From positions 66,846,712 through 66,910,711 of the forward strand of contig NC_077224.1 of assembly GCF_024763615.1 (NCBI RefSeq): DNA of 64,000 bases. Reading direction: 5' to 3'. Under the pieces are notes generated by a model. The model had not been told where the DNA came from. It saw nothing but the letters and a program-made list of their open reading frames with translations, and made no database searches. The DNA is from Phlebotomus papatasi. Taxonomy: Eukaryota; Arthropoda; Insecta; Diptera; Psychodidae. Numbering within the stretch: position 1 is the first letter of the stretch; each line of letters begins with the position of its first letter. Position numbers and translations under genes: made by a program. Shown one piece after another: positions 1 through 11,073 of this stretch.

Positions 1-728
1 GCAGTCACTGATGCAGAAAAAGGGGCTGTTAGTTACTCCAAAATTACGTTTCTCCAACTCTATCTCTCAGACATCATTTTGTGCTCAACTCAGCATTACG
101 ATTTAAATATTTTTTTTCCACTCTTGCATATCTCACTATTTCTTCTCTCCACCCAACAATAAAATTGTCCCTCCGCTGCAACAAGAAAAAAAAAGTGATT
201 TCGAAGTGACTTTTTCTTTATTGTGTCACAGCCAAAAAAAAATCACTTGCACAACTCTATAAACCAAATTTGAGGCTACAGCGGAAACACGTTAAAAATT
301 AATTTGAACAGGGAGAGAGAGTTTTACAATTGATAATTTTTTTTCGCAAAATTACCAAATGACAGTATTGTTTCATTGCCGCAACATTTATTTACGGCAC
401 ATATTAAATTTACTCCGAAAACGTATTTGAGTACTTTGCCTGTCTAAATATAATAAATATTGACAGATCAATTTAGATTCGATTTTGTAGGGCAAAATTC
501 GTATTTTCTAAAAGTGAAGCTGTCAAGCGTCAATGGTTGTATATTAAGAGCAAAAAAAGAAGTGGATCCAAAATAGCTCTAAATGCTATCGTATTTCGAT
601 CCTGAATTAATTATCTATTTTTAAAAGGTTTTTTTCTAGAAGTTGATTACTGGTTGGGACTTATTCACCGTGATGTCTCATATAAAATTGATATTAATAT
701 TAATACTGTCTGAACTAGGAGAATGTTA
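1..728. other. AT-rich stretch, nothing recognised
   Basis: Only short poly-A and poly-T runs are seen. No ORF, repeat end or RNA gene is supported here. Confidence 0.5.
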
Positions 729-1735
729 AAAAAAGGGGTGGCAAAGCGTCCCAGGCTTTGCGATTTGCTCGAACTCGTGACTAATGGCCTCTACACACTA
801 GAGAAATTTATGTCCATATTGAAGAGTTTTTCCTACACAAGCGTAGGGAATTTGCTTCAATATGGACATAAATTGCTCTAGTGTGTAGACGCCATAAGAT
901 GCCATACCTCAAAAGTTCTCTCGCATCATTTACCGTTTGCCGGTACATAAACGATTTAAATCGATTCATAAATCACTCAATAGACTCCACAAAATAGTTT
1001 AAAGAGTAATAAAAATTGTATTCGAACAAAAATTACTTATCGGTAAATAACCGGTTCATTACCGGTTCACAACCGATTTGAACCGATGTATAAATCACTC
1101 CAAATATCTCCTAACCTAAAATACACCTCAGGAGTAATTTAATTAAATTTCGTATAAAAAATATTTATCGCTAATGAACCGGTTAATTACCGATTCAAAG
1201 CCGATTGGAACCGGTTCAGCTTTATAGAAAATTCCAAGGCCTTTCCAACGAGCCCAAACATGACCCCATTGGATTGATAAATGCGCTTTCTAGTGTCTTT
1301 TTAACTTTCGACCTTGAAAAATCGTTATTAGAAATAATTCAACGGTATTTTCGTCTAAGGACGAAACGTCCGCCTGGGTAATCTCTAAAACATATACAAA
1401 AATGAAAAAAATCGCACGACGTGTCTTCGAGCAATTTCAAAAACATGGATTTAGAGGGGAAGGTGAGGGGAAAAATGAGGGGCAGGTTAACGATCCTTGG
1501 GTCGACTTATGGGGGGGGTCTCCCTTAGGATCCAAGTCGCTATCTCTTACCGTTTGGCCTCTAGAGCTGGCGACAGCCGGACGGACAGACGGACAAACAG
1601 CGGGACGACATTTCTCAGAAATCGTCTGAAACGTGAAGATTTGTTGACAAAAGTGGTCTCCGGGGGGTGAAAGGTGGAAATTTTGGGTGGTAAAAAAAAC
1701 GAGGGATTATAATATATTGCTCTCTCCGTGCAGTT
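729..1735 (+). repeat. Dispersed repeat R-A, copy 1
   Basis: The block runs from AAAAAGGGGTGGCAAAGCG through a stretch rich in ACCGGTTCATTACCGGTTCA-type words (about 940-1215) to a segment ending in repeated GGACGGACAGACGGAC (about 1575-1600). The same order of landmarks occurs in reverse at 58925-59800: the GAGGTAT/ACTCGTG end, the ACCGGTT block, GTTAACGATCCT and GGCCTCTAGAGCTGGCGA. It has no ORF of note, since the 75-codon ORF at 1402-1629 has no recognisable domain. It is a non-coding repeat of unknown class. A PIF-type MITE at 785-894 splits it. Confidence 0.7.
785..894. mobile_element. MITE, PIF/Harbinger-type, copy 1
   Basis: This is a 110-bp near-palindrome with ends TGGCCTCTACACACTAG and CTAGTGTGTAGACGCCA, flanked by TAA at 782-784 and 895-897. 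Its arms share ATTTATGTCCATATT. A TAA/TTA target duplication is the hallmark of PIF/Harbinger elements. The other R-A copy (58925-59800) lacks the MITE at the corresponding point and so gives an empty site. Related copies lie at 7241-7350, 23280-23391 and, broken, at 10995-11073. Confidence 0.85.
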
Positions 1736-2397
1736 CGAGCAGTAGAAGATAACAAATGTTTAATTTTAATCTTATAAGGGTCACTTTTGATTTAAAATAT
1801 AAGTAATTTGGAAAGTAATTCGGAGATTTTTTTGCAGACTAGGCGATTCCCTTCTTCTTCAGGAAAACCTGGATATATACACCGCCAATAAGGCATTTGT
1901 ATGTACTTCCCGTACTTTTCCTTCCTGTCTTTCCGGATGAGAGTTCAGATTAATATAATTTTTCAGATAGTTTTCTCTATTAAAAATTTGAAGTAATTTC
2001 TAGAACGATTATTGAGTAAAATTTACATTAATTTTTCTTTATTTTTCTTTACTTCTTATTGTTTAATAAAAATACAGAAATTAACTAAAACTCACTGAAA
2101 CTATTGTTTCAATCGCCCAATAGTACTTAACAACTACGAACACCGACAAATAATGTTGGCAGGCATGAAAACTATTCGAAAAGTGCTCGAAATGTAATTG
2201 TCACGCATAAAAAAATGATCAAATTGCTTTTCAAATGGTTTAGAAAATATTAGATACGAATAGTAATATTACTGATAGTGTTTACAGTACACCTTTTCTA
2301 ACACACATGTTTTCCATTTAAAATTTAAATTAACATCTCCCCCTCCGTCCTTTCTTAATAATAATAATAATAATACATATTAATATTACATGTGACA
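1736..2397. other. Unannotated stretch with a (TAA)n microsatellite
   Basis: A TAATAATAATAATAATAAT run lies near 2357-2375. Nothing else is recognised. Confidence 0.5.
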
Positions 2398-2632
2398 CTA
2401 CGGCTTCCCAGACCTTTCCTAAAGAGGTCTTCAGACTAAAGGTTTAGCCCAGTTCCCGAAGGTCTCAAAATCCTAAATAGCAAACAATTTCATTGCTTTT
2501 TAAGAGACTAATAGGTCATTCATCTTTAATAATCCAATCCTAAGTTTAATTTTTCCAAAAAATCGTGATTGATAAGAAATTATAGCAGTTAAGTCATTTG
2601 TCGAAGCCTTAGTTCTGAAACCCGTATAAAAG
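2398..2632 (+). repeat. TIR element F1, forward copy
   Basis: It starts near TACGGCTTCCCAGACCT and ends near GTTCTGAAACCCGTATA. The core GTTCCCGAAGGTCTCAAAA and following TAAATAG reappear inverted at 3397-3600. Each copy has short imperfect inverted ends (TACGGGCTTCAGACCTAT type). Either these are two MITEs inserted in opposite directions, or they are the long arms of one 1.2-kb element. Confidence 0.55.
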
Positions 2633-2643
2633 CCCATGCTCAA

Positions 2644-2783
2644 CCTTTTAAGGACGAGTGGGACACCGGTTTCCCAAAAGGAAAATCAATTTTTTGACTA
2701 TACAAAGTTTTTTTGTTCTCTAAACAGTCCGAAAAATTAGTTTTTATTTCTGGGATACCGATGTCCGATTCGTCCTTAACAGG
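2644..2783. mobile_element. MITE, piggyBac-type (TTAA), copy 1
   Basis: It is 140 bp long with inverted ends CCTTTTAAGGACGAGTGGGA and TCGTCCTTAACAGG. TCAA (2640-2643) and TTAA (2784-2787) flank it. The TTAA target and CC-starting ends fit piggyBac. The sister copy at 27980-28122 has perfect TTAA flanks. There is no coding capacity, so movement would need a transposase from elsewhere. Confidence 0.75.
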
Positions 2784-2984
2784 TTAACAAGAACGGCTAA
2801 TAAATATGCCTTCTAGAACATTTTTGAAATTTTACCTTAAAATCGTATTTAGAAATTGCGCATACTCAAACGTTTATTTAATTAACACAAAGACAAGCGG
2901 ATCAGAGAATAAAAAAATTCTAACTATTTAAAGTTATTCCTTCTTGAACCTCTCGTATTGCAATTGGCAAGAATCTTCAGATCT

Positions 2985-3060
2985 TAGGCGGTGACTGTGA
3001 TACTCTTGTTGTGTGTTGCGTGTTCGAGTCCAGCTCGGTGCCATTGATTAAAAGGTGTAA
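2985..3060 (+). repeat. Possible tRNA-type SINE fragment
   Basis: It contains a B-box-like word, GTTCGAGTCCAGC, followed by CGGTGCC, much like the GTTCGAGTCCCGCCCGGTGC of SINE-A at 29231-29250. No clear A box or target duplication is seen, so this is tentative. Confidence 0.3.
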
Positions 3061-3396
3061 AGTCTGAGGAGCATTTTTTAAGTTACATTAGAAACCAAAT
3101 GAAAAAAAAATGAAACTGAATTAATTTGCAAAATACAATAACAAAAAATTTGCAAATCAAATTAATTTAAAAAATATATAAAATCTTCAATTTTTTTTAC
3201 TTAAAATAAATTTAATTTTAAACAAAATTTTATTACAGACTCGTTACAAATTCATATTCAGATTCTGTTCAGATTTATTCTGGATTCCAAAACCTTTCAA
3301 GTGAACCTAGACTTGCCAAAAGGTTTAAAAATAAATTCTATAAAGACTTTAAAACATTTAAATTTGAAAAAAATTTATTAGTAATCTTTCAGTGTT

Positions 3397-3600
3397 ATTT
3401 ACGGCTATACGGGCTTCAGACCTATGGCTTAGCCATCTGGCTTAACTCCTCTAATTCCTTATCAAGCACGATTTTTTTTAAGAAATTGTTGTTTAGAATT
3501 GGGTATTAAGGGCAAATTATCCATTAGATTTTGAAAAATCATTGAAATTGCTTACTATTTAGATTTTTGAGACCTTCGGGAACTAGGCTAAACCTCCAGT
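3397..3600 (-). repeat. TIR element F1, reverse copy
   Basis: It is the reverse complement of the 2398-2632 element. GAGACCTTCGGGAACTAGG mirrors CCCAGTTCCCGAAGGTCTC, and CGGGCTTCAGACCTATGG marks its outer end. Divergence between the copies is visible, including small indels. Confidence 0.55.
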
Positions 3601-3762
3601 TAATTATTTAATTATTAAATAAAATATATTAAATAGTTAATTATTTGTTAAAACAATGATTGAAGTTGAATCATTAATCACTAGAAAGTACAAAATTGTT
3701 AAAATGATTATTTTGGTTAATTAATATTATTATTATATTAATAATTTATATATTATACTATA

Positions 3763-4198
3763 GGGGAAAGTTCTCAGGCTTCGCACACATTCTAGCTTCA
3801 CACAATTTATATATTTCCCCTATTTCTTTAATAAATTTGACCTATCTATGCCAATATATTAGGTATTATTCCTTCATAATCACACCTATTTTAATAACTA
3901 GTCTTAACACTAAACCTACCTACCGTTTTTGGTGGTTTTTCTTAGTGAGCTCATCAAATGACAGACTACGTTAGGTAGGATACTCAACATTTTTTCCTGG
4001 AAAACAGGAAAAAATTAAAATTGAAACACTGAAATTCATAAAGTTTCAAAATTTTCACTGGTCTATTCGTCCGGTCTTGGTCGGTTTAGTGTTTAGTCAC
4101 ACATTTCCTATCAAATTTTATCATATTTATTAAAAGAATATGAGAAAAATAATGAACTGTTCGAAGTTAGAATGTGTGCGAAATCTAAAGCCCTCCCC
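3763..4198. mobile_element. TA-flanked MITE, subfamily P1 (complete)
   Basis: It is 436 bp long. The left end is GGGGAAAGTTCTCAGGCTTC, and the right end inverts to GGGGAGGGCTTTAGATTTCG. TA lies at 3761-3762 on the left and TT on the right. Just inside the ends, GCTTCGCACACATTCTA and its inverted partner TAGAATGTGTGCGAA form the subfamily word. Broken P1 copies lie at 7050-7125, 34739-34850 and 43255-43307. There is no ORF. Confidence 0.75.
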
Positions 4199-5697
4199 TT
4201 AATAATTTAAGTCTATTTTAAATAACGTTAAAAAATAATTTTAAGAATAATTCAAGACCATAGAAATAGAATTCAAAAATTGGCGAATAATAATCTTTTC
4301 CTTCATTGCAATTTAGCATTGTTAATTCCTAATTAGATAAACTCCATCTCTTTGAAGAGCATATTACGGTTGATGAGAATATTTTAAAATCGAGGCTACA
4401 GTTGGATAATTCCAGAATTTTAATTGAGGCTGAAACCATAACCATTTTATTTATCTAACAATAAATTCATATTATTTCATTGGAATTCCCAAAACCGTCA
4501 ACAAATGCAATATCATTACATTTTCAATGAGTCACAAGATCAGCGAACACGAAAGAATCAAACTGTCACTAGGCTTATGCAGAAGTCAAAAGAAAATTCA
4601 ACAATTGTACCATAAACTTATTGTCAAAGGAAGATTTGCTACACTCCCACATTAGCTTCAGATTTACTTCGCTTTCTAACTGCATTGTCTGTTGTGCCTT
4701 TTTTTCTGACCAATTAAAGTTCCATGGCGTGCGATTCATCAAGCAAATTACGCTGAAAATTGATTCAAATGGCAATTTAGTTCAATGCATTGTCTAGCTC
4801 TAAGGCTTGGCAGTCACTTTTGCATGGTTTATTGGGAAATTCCATCTCAAACTTAGTTTCTCTTCGACAAACTTCCATCGGGAAAAGAGTTTATCTGCAA
4901 TTGAGCTAAAAAAAACTGTGCACAACTTCCGGTGACTTTTTTGACTCTTTTTGAAAAGTTTATGGTAGCTGGTCAGGGAGTGTCTCTTTGAGGAGCCGCT
5001 TTCAAACGCAACACAGAAATTGGTTTCTTTAAGAATTCTCCACGGTAAAGTAATCTTTTAATTGAACAAAACCGTGAGTCGCCATGAAGCTCAGCCATGC
5101 GTATAAAGTGATTCACTTTCTTATACTCTTCAATACAGATCGAAAAAAAAGCAAGTAATCACCCATGTTCTTCATAAAATCTATGAAATTGACCTATAAA
5201 AGAAGCTGAAGAAATTAATTGATTGCTTTTCTATGCAATACATAAATTGGCTTTTAAATTTATTTGGTTTAAGAGAAGATTACTAAATAGGTACACATGT
5301 TCAATGTTCAAGACTATATAAAACAAATTGAGAAAAAAATATAAGTGTAAAATCTAAAGTTTCTTGATGGATTTCTTGCTGAAATCTTATTTATTTACTT
5401 TAACATTATCAGAATCCTTTATACGATACTAAAAACTTCAAAAACAATAACTCCTTCACAATACTACATACGCTATTTTACAAAAAACTATTTTCTTACT
5501 TGCTAGGTGTGCGATAAATTATTACTGTTGAATTGTTTTTTACTTATTTCTGACTTGTTTCAGAAAAGATAGAGAAAAGTGTGGTAATTTCAGTGATTAA
5601 AAATACTAAAATTTAAAAAATTAAAGAATCGTTTGCGATTGAGTCCACATACGTTGTATAATATTTTGTTATATAAAATATCATTCTTAATTGTGAT
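4199..5697. other. AT-rich stretch, nothing recognised
   Basis: No ORF above noise and no repeat ends are seen. The 66-codon reverse ORF at 4575-4775 matches no family I know. Confidence 0.5.
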
Positions 5698-5790
5698 CAC
5701 CCCATCCCCCTCACATTTACAACCCTTATCGTTTTATCGGTGTCGACTAACCTTCAGAACTAAGAGATGGAAAATTCCTGCGCAAGTTCT
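5698..5790 (-). repeat. Decayed non-LTR 3' end (weak)
   Basis: The segment runs CCCCATCCCCCTCACA, then TGTCGACTAACCTTCAGAAC, then GATGGAAAATTCCTG. It follows the order of landmarks in the better preserved 3' end at 11100-11200 (CCCCCTTCCCATGCGG, TTAGCGTTGATTCCAACCTC, GATGGAAAATCCC). The similarity is weak. Confidence 0.35.
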
Positions 5791-5793
5791 ATA

Positions 5794-6832
5794 GGGGAAG
5801 TGTGCCAAATTTCGGCCAGCTTCTAATTTCGGCCACTTTGAATGTAATTTCGCCCATGGAAATAAATTTATTAAAATTATGTATGTTAACTTCGAATAGT
5901 CAATGAATTCATTTTGCTTTTAAATATTTATTCATTTTAGGATGTATTAACACAAAGACCGTTAAATTTTAGATATAATTTGAATTTAAATCGCGTTGTA
6001 AAAACTCAGTGTGGAAAGAGTCTTACAAAAAATGTGACAGATCTATTGTGTTTCTAGCAGTCTTACTATTTGTGGTGAAATGCAAAAGGTTTTACTTCGG
6101 TGTTTTTCATGAAAATTGGTTAGTTTTCATCAAAGACTGTTTCTGTTTATGTTAATACTGAATCAATCTTTAAATTTCAGGTGAAATTCCTTAGCTGGAT
6201 CCTATACTTCGAGTAAAAAAGTATATACTTTGTGAGCGTCTCTCAGATGAGGCAGTGTTGCCTATTCCGGCAACATCTTTTGCTTTCCTGAATTTTTTAT
6301 TCATTTTGTGTTTTTATTTTCAATTTTCTGAGTTCTACAATGTTCAGAGAAAAAAACCATCGCTTCTATGAAAAAGATTATGTGGAAAAGGCCTTGGAAG
6401 AGTTCAGGAAGGGCAAATTGTTACTGGAATCTGAGCATAAATTTGAGATGCTACTCTTCAGGTCTTCAGGACAAATTACACGGAAGATCTCAGGGCTTGT
6501 GGGTCATATAAACGTATTAAACTCGTTCCGTTTGACGTTTTGAAATTTTCTATCCGTTGCGTTACAAAAGGTGGCCAGAAAAAAGGTCGCCGGAATTTCA
6601 CTCAAAGTGGCCGGAATACTACCCAAAGCAATGTCCATATTATAATTAATTTTTCAATATTTTAGGAAGTGATTTGAAGAAAATAAAGATGATAAACTAG
6701 TTTTCATAGTTCCACATAACCTTCCCGAAAAGGAAGTAACAAAAAATATCAATATAAATTAAAAATATTGAATTTCAAACTTAGGACTTCGGTGCTTATA
6801 TGCAACTATGCCGAAATTTGGCACACTTATCC
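5794..6832. mobile_element. pogo-type TA element, subfamily P2 (1.04 kb)
   Basis: TA duplications sit at 5792-5793 and 6833-6834. The inverted ends are GGGGAAGTGTGCCAAATTTC and, from the right, GGATAAGTGTGCCAAATTTC. The word AATTTCGGCC is repeated inside the left end, and GGCCGGAAT-type words recur inside the right part (6570-6620). A short ORF at 6340-6543 looks like a broken pogo helix-turn-helix. A shorter relative with the same ends is at 52540-52942. It is probably an internally decayed pogo/Tigger element. Confidence 0.75.
6340..6543 (+). pseudogene. Remnant of a pogo transposase N-terminal HTH
   Basis: This is a 67-codon ORF inside the P2 TIR element. Residues 12-22 (DYVEKALEEFR) and the following KGKLLL, then a KF pair and RKISG near residue 53, follow the pattern of a pipsqueak-type helix-turn-helix (a KAL..V..G first helix, a second helix with KF, and a closing RKI.G). 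That domain binds the ends of pogo elements. Nothing downstream resembles a DDE catalytic domain, so the rest was deleted or has decayed. The match rests on motif spacing only, and insertions between the helices make it imperfect. Its place between TA-flanked TIRs supports the reading. The start methionine is probably not original. Confidence 0.45.
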
Positions 6833-7049
6833 TACTTTAAAATAAATGCTTTCCTTTAAGTAAAATAGTCTATAACTGAACACATAAATGCTAGTTCTTG
6901 TTTCAAGAGCTAAATTAAGAACTGTTCCTACAGAGCTCTTTTCTGAACCTTTATATCTGAAGACAATTACTTGAACTCGTGATATAATCAAGGATATAAT
7001 ACTTACTTGAAGTGTCATTAGAAAATCCTTAATTTTTCCATTGCTGGTC

Positions 7050-7125
7050 AGATTTACTACAGGAGTATAAGAAGAATATGAAATGTTCGATGCCAGGGTA
7101 TGTGCGAAGTCTGAAAGCCTTCCCC
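7050..7125. mobile_element. P1 MITE, right-end fragment
   Basis: It reads TATGTGCGAAGTCTGAAAGC then CTTCCCC, followed by TA. It matches the right end of the P1 element at 3763-4198. The left end is missing or too diverged to see. Confidence 0.55.
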
Positions 7126-7194
7126 TATAGATAATCCATCGATTTTGAGTTATTTATTGATATTCTATTTTCTTTATTAATTTATTGTAATGTA

Positions 7195-7385
7195 CAGATC
7201 CATGCATAACTCACCATATCTTACGGCCATCACTGTCTTATGGCCCCTAGACACTAGAAAAATTTTGGTCCATATTAAAGGGTTTTTCCTACACAAGTGT
7301 TGGTAATTTACTTCAATATGGACATAAATTTCTCTAGTGTGTAGGGCCCATTAGTCTCCAACACCCAGGGGAAAATAATGAATAA
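7195..7385 (-). repeat. Non-LTR 3'-end fragment split by a MITE
   Basis: Left part: ACGGCCATCACTGTCTTA (7223-7240). Right part, after the MITE: GTCTCCAACACCCAGGGG (from 7354). Joined, these follow the GGCCATCGCCGTCTTAGCG and TTCCAACCTCTGGG order of the non-LTR 3' end near 11140-11175. The MITE at 7241-7350 accounts for the break. Confidence 0.6.
7241..7350. mobile_element. MITE, PIF/Harbinger-type, copy 2
   Basis: It is 110 bp, the same length as copy 1. The ends are TGGCCCCTAGACACTAGA and TCTAGTGTGTAGGGCCCA, with perfect TTA duplications at 7238-7240 and 7351-7353. It interrupts a non-LTR 3' end, so the pre-insertion sequence can be read from other copies of that 3' end. Confidence 0.85.
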
Positions 7386-8935
7386 AAACTTGTTGTAAAT
7401 TTTTATGGTTTGTCTTTACACTTTACAATTTTAGTAATTTGTGGATTTGTTCATAAGTGATTAAGTGGCAGGAATAAGAGCCTAGCTTTTCAGCAAATTG
7501 GCCATCATGTGTCATGAAGTGAAACTCTTAAAAAAAAAATGCAAAAATACATGTTGGCGTTTAGTTTTTCTTAGTAAAGAAAACTTTTTGAATCTCGCCC
7601 ACAATTAAAGTGATAATACTTTAACGAGGAAGTCGAATATCATATTTTTATATAATGTAATCTAAAAAAAAAAATTTGTAGGGTCGGGGGAACGTCTGTT
7701 CGACAGGGAACCCCTATTGACACTTTTGCCAAAATGTTGAAAATTATTTAATGTATCTAGTAAAATATAAGTAATATAACGTTTTTTCTGTAATATACCT
7801 TTTACTATAAACAGAGATGTTTAAATTTCATATCCCAAATGGTACAGAGTAGGGTGTTAATAGGTGCTGACACGAGTTCTTAAAGTGTCAATAGACGTTC
7901 CTTTCACCCTAATCCATATTTTTTCTTAAAAATTCAAGTCAATAAAATTGTTATTGTAAAATGTGGTACCAAGAGCTAAATTTTCTTTGAACTTTCATTA
8001 GCAAATACACCAATAATAATAAATACTGTATAATGTAGTGTAATATTGGATAATTGACGCTACTAATTTAAGATAAGAAAAGCGTAACCCTATTTAATGT
8101 CTGCCCAAAGCGCAACATTGAAAAGGATTGAATTATTATCTATTTATTGAAGTTTTGTGTTTATTGCTGGTGTATTAAAGTACAAAATTGGTCAAAATAT
8201 CATAATAGTTTTAACCAATTCCAATAGTTTATCTATAATAATAATGTATAATGTATAATAATGTAATAACAATCCGATTTTCGACCTTTAATGCATGATG
8301 CTGTTCATAGTATTCACTATTTTGAGCCAGATATACAAACAACTCTCTATAACAAATCTTTTTTAGCAATAATATTTTTTTTATAAATACTTATATACTT
8401 AATGTGTTGGATTTGATTGAATGATCATGACATAAATAAAAACATAATTCACACCTCTGCTCGAACATTTTTTGATTTGCTGTTTATTACATTCGACACT
8501 TCCATTGAATTGATGTTCGGCTGTGGGTATATTTTTTCAGTGGGCATATCAATTGCATGAATGGACAAGCAATAATTTACTGAGTTCATTAATCACAAAA
8601 GTAAAATTCTCTAAAAATGCAAAACATTCAATTCCATGCTGTTAAAAATAAACCAATATTTCAAATTAAATGATTTTTTTTCCACTTTATTCAGTTTTTT
8701 CATGATAAACAATATCAGAGACATTTATCAAGGAAATTAATTAACATTTTCTCAATTAAGTACTATTTGATTTAAGTAAATGAAGAAAATATTGCATCTA
8801 AAATGTATGGAATATTGATATAGATTTGAATTAGAGTTATTATTATAAAGAAAAATATGAAAAATGGAATTATATGAAGTTTAAACCCCGATAACATTCA
8901 ATTCACTTTAATTTCTGAAGAAAGCCACGATATTA
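7386..8935. other. AT-rich stretch, nothing recognised
   Basis: Several TAATAATGTAT-type low-complexity runs occur near 8230-8270. No coding or RNA feature is supported. Confidence 0.5.
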
Positions 8936-8939
8936 CATA

Positions 8940-9420
8940 TATGAAATTTATTATTCTCACGAGACATTGGTTTCCGTTCAGTATTAACATTTGGAAGAGA
9001 CAAAGCCAATCCAAACCTATTTGAAAATCTACCGGAAGCCTAAAGTTCAGGTTCGATACTCGCAACTTTAACGCTGATTGTTGAATGAACTTGCTCACTT
9101 TTGTGTAATGCCCAGCGCACAGTAATTTTTGTTTGTAAACATGTTTTCAAAATTCCCCATGTGTGTGAGCGATATGACTAGATCTAGATCTCGCTCACTT
9201 TCATTGAAAAGTTAAAAACATGTTTACAAAACAAAAATTACTTTACTTTGGGCATAACTCATCAGTTTAAACTTTCAAACTTCCAACGGGTTTTTAGATA
9301 AATTCTCTCTGAGTTACCTTCGAATGGGTACACAAAAAACCTCAACCGGAGAGGGATATCAAATCGGGAAAGTTATTACTGAACGAGAGGATTGATCTTC
9401 AATTGTTATTGACTGCAGAA
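8940..9420 (-). repeat. Dispersed repeat D, reverse copy
   Basis: On the minus strand it contains CAATCCTCTCGTTCAGTAAT, CATTCGAAGGTAACTCAGAG and, farther on, AACTTTAGGCTTCCGGTAG and GGCTTTGTCTCTTCCAAATG. The same landmarks in the same order occur on the plus strand at 24763-25210. A short minus-strand ORF (8898-9098) carries NFRLPVDFQIG, and the other copy encodes a similar SNFRFRVDFRIG, so part of D may once have been coding. The family is not recognised. A 146-bp MITE interrupts it. Confidence 0.65.
9109..9254. mobile_element. MITE with TGCCCA ends and TAA duplication
   Basis: It is 146 bp with inverted ends beginning TGCCCA and a long imperfect arm containing AGTAATTTTTGTTTGTAAAC. TAA lies at 9106-9108 and 9255-9257. 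The centre holds AGATCTAGATCT between copies of GAGCGA and TCGCTC. The TAA target fits PIF/Harbinger, but the sequence differs from the 785-894 family. Repeat D at 24763 lacks it. Confidence 0.75.
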
Positions 9421-10016
9421 AAACATGCGATATTTCTTAAGATCATTTAAAAAAAAAAGATGCAGAAAAATCCCCTATTCCAGAAAAAGAGCTATAAGCA
9501 ACGAGATTGTTCCTTAAATGACTATCAATTAATTAACAAAGATCATCTGTTAGTCAAACAAGAGTTAATCATAAGCAGTCAAAAACTGATACCAATAATT
9601 GATCAAAAGTTGGAAATCTACGAATAATTTGTCAGAGAATATCGAGTACACTTGTTCAGCAGTTAATCAAAAGTCTATGATCTCCATAAGGTAACTTTTA
9701 GACCAAAAACCCGGCTACAAGCTGATAAAATCTACCGATATTTAATCAAAAATTAATCAGACGTTGATCATAATCCAACCAAACTTGAGCAACAGCAGAT
9801 AATATACCAACAAAATTAATGAACTAATATATCTAATAAATCTACAATGAATTAAAGTTTCAATAAATATTTTTCTTTTTTTTTAATATTATGTTAGACT
9901 TCATATTTAAATTTAAAGCATTACTCTTGGGAACAATTTTAACGTAGACACGCTTTAGTATGCCCGTGAAAGACTACATAACATACGTGATTTTTCACTT
10001 GAAATTTCGCATAATA
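9421..10016. other. AT-rich stretch, nothing recognised
   Basis: Loose iterations of AATCAAAAGT/TTAATCAAAA-like words occur between 9520 and 9800. They are too diverged to call a tandem repeat. Confidence 0.4.
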
Positions 10017-10018
10017 TA

Positions 10019-10992
10019 GGGGAGACTGGGGCACATGTAAACATTTTCAATAGATGCGAATTTGAGGTGATTTTCCAAGCACACAGTGATTTTTTTGGAA
10101 AATATTTCTTAGCTCATGTTTTACCCTTGGGTATAAGCAATTCATCCAGGGTAATGCGGATGTTGGAAAACAATTGAATTTTCCATAAAAATAAAATTTA
10201 TGTCACTGTGCATTTTTCTCTTTTCACAAAATACCTGGGGTAGAAGTAAACACTTTCTGGGGAGGATGTAAACATCCTTTTTACACCCTTAAAATATTAC
10301 TTTGCACCACTTTGAATTATTTTAATTACTTAAGAGATATATAAAGACTGTTTATTTTTCAGAAAACCACTACAGTTTTTACAAGGAATAATTTATTAAA
10401 ATAACAAAAAACTAAAAGCATGCAAATCAAAGACATTTTTCAATGGATTTTCCCCGTATTTTGACATCATGTGACTTCTTATTGAACACAACGAAAAAAT
10501 TCCCACCATGAGATGCAGCTGTCAAACGAATGAAATGAAGAAGAAGAAGACAAAATATTTTGCCATTCATTCTACACTCTCGACATCTACAATTACGGAA
10601 AAATTGCCTGTTTACATCTACCCCAAATGCTGTTTTCTGACCAATTATTAATTATTTTAACATAATGAGAATCTCAATTTCTCTAGTAAATGCATTAATA
10701 TAATCCTAAAAAATGTATGAAAGAACTGGTATTGCTACATTTCGATTATTTTACACAGTTTTTAATTTCCAGGTGGAAATCCAAATGACCAAAATAATTG
10801 AAATATCAACATTTTCGGAAAAAAATGATTTATATTTTTAAAGTATTAGGATTATATTGACCAATTCATTTGTGGACATACATCCCCATGGTATCTATGA
10901 ATGCTTATGGGTTTTATCCTCTGGAGTCTCAAAATTAATGAAAAAAATCAGTGTTTATAACTACCCCTGTTTATTACTGCCCCAGTTCCCCC
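10019..10992. mobile_element. TA-flanked TIR element, subfamily P3 (0.97 kb)
   Basis: TA lies at 10017-10018 and 10993-10994. The ends are GGGGAGACTGGGGCACATGT and, inverted from the right, GGGGGAACTGGGGCAGTAAT. The word GTAAACA, often next to GGGGTAGA or GGGGAGGA, recurs in both directions inside (near 10230-10270 and 10605-10630). There is no ORF. A diverged relative lies at 54940-55278. Confidence 0.75.
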
Positions 10993-10994
10993 TA

Positions 10995-11073
10995 TGTTCA
11001 TATTGAAGGAAAATGCGTACACTCGTACGGAAAACAATCAAATATGGACAGAAATTTCTCTAGTGTGTAGAGT
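10995..11073. mobile_element. PIF-type MITE, broken copy
   Basis: It retains AATATGGACAGAAATTTCTC and TAGTGTGTAGAGTCA, which match the right arm of copies at 785 and 7241. The left end is absent, and it directly abuts the P3 element and the non-LTR tail. Confidence 0.6.
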
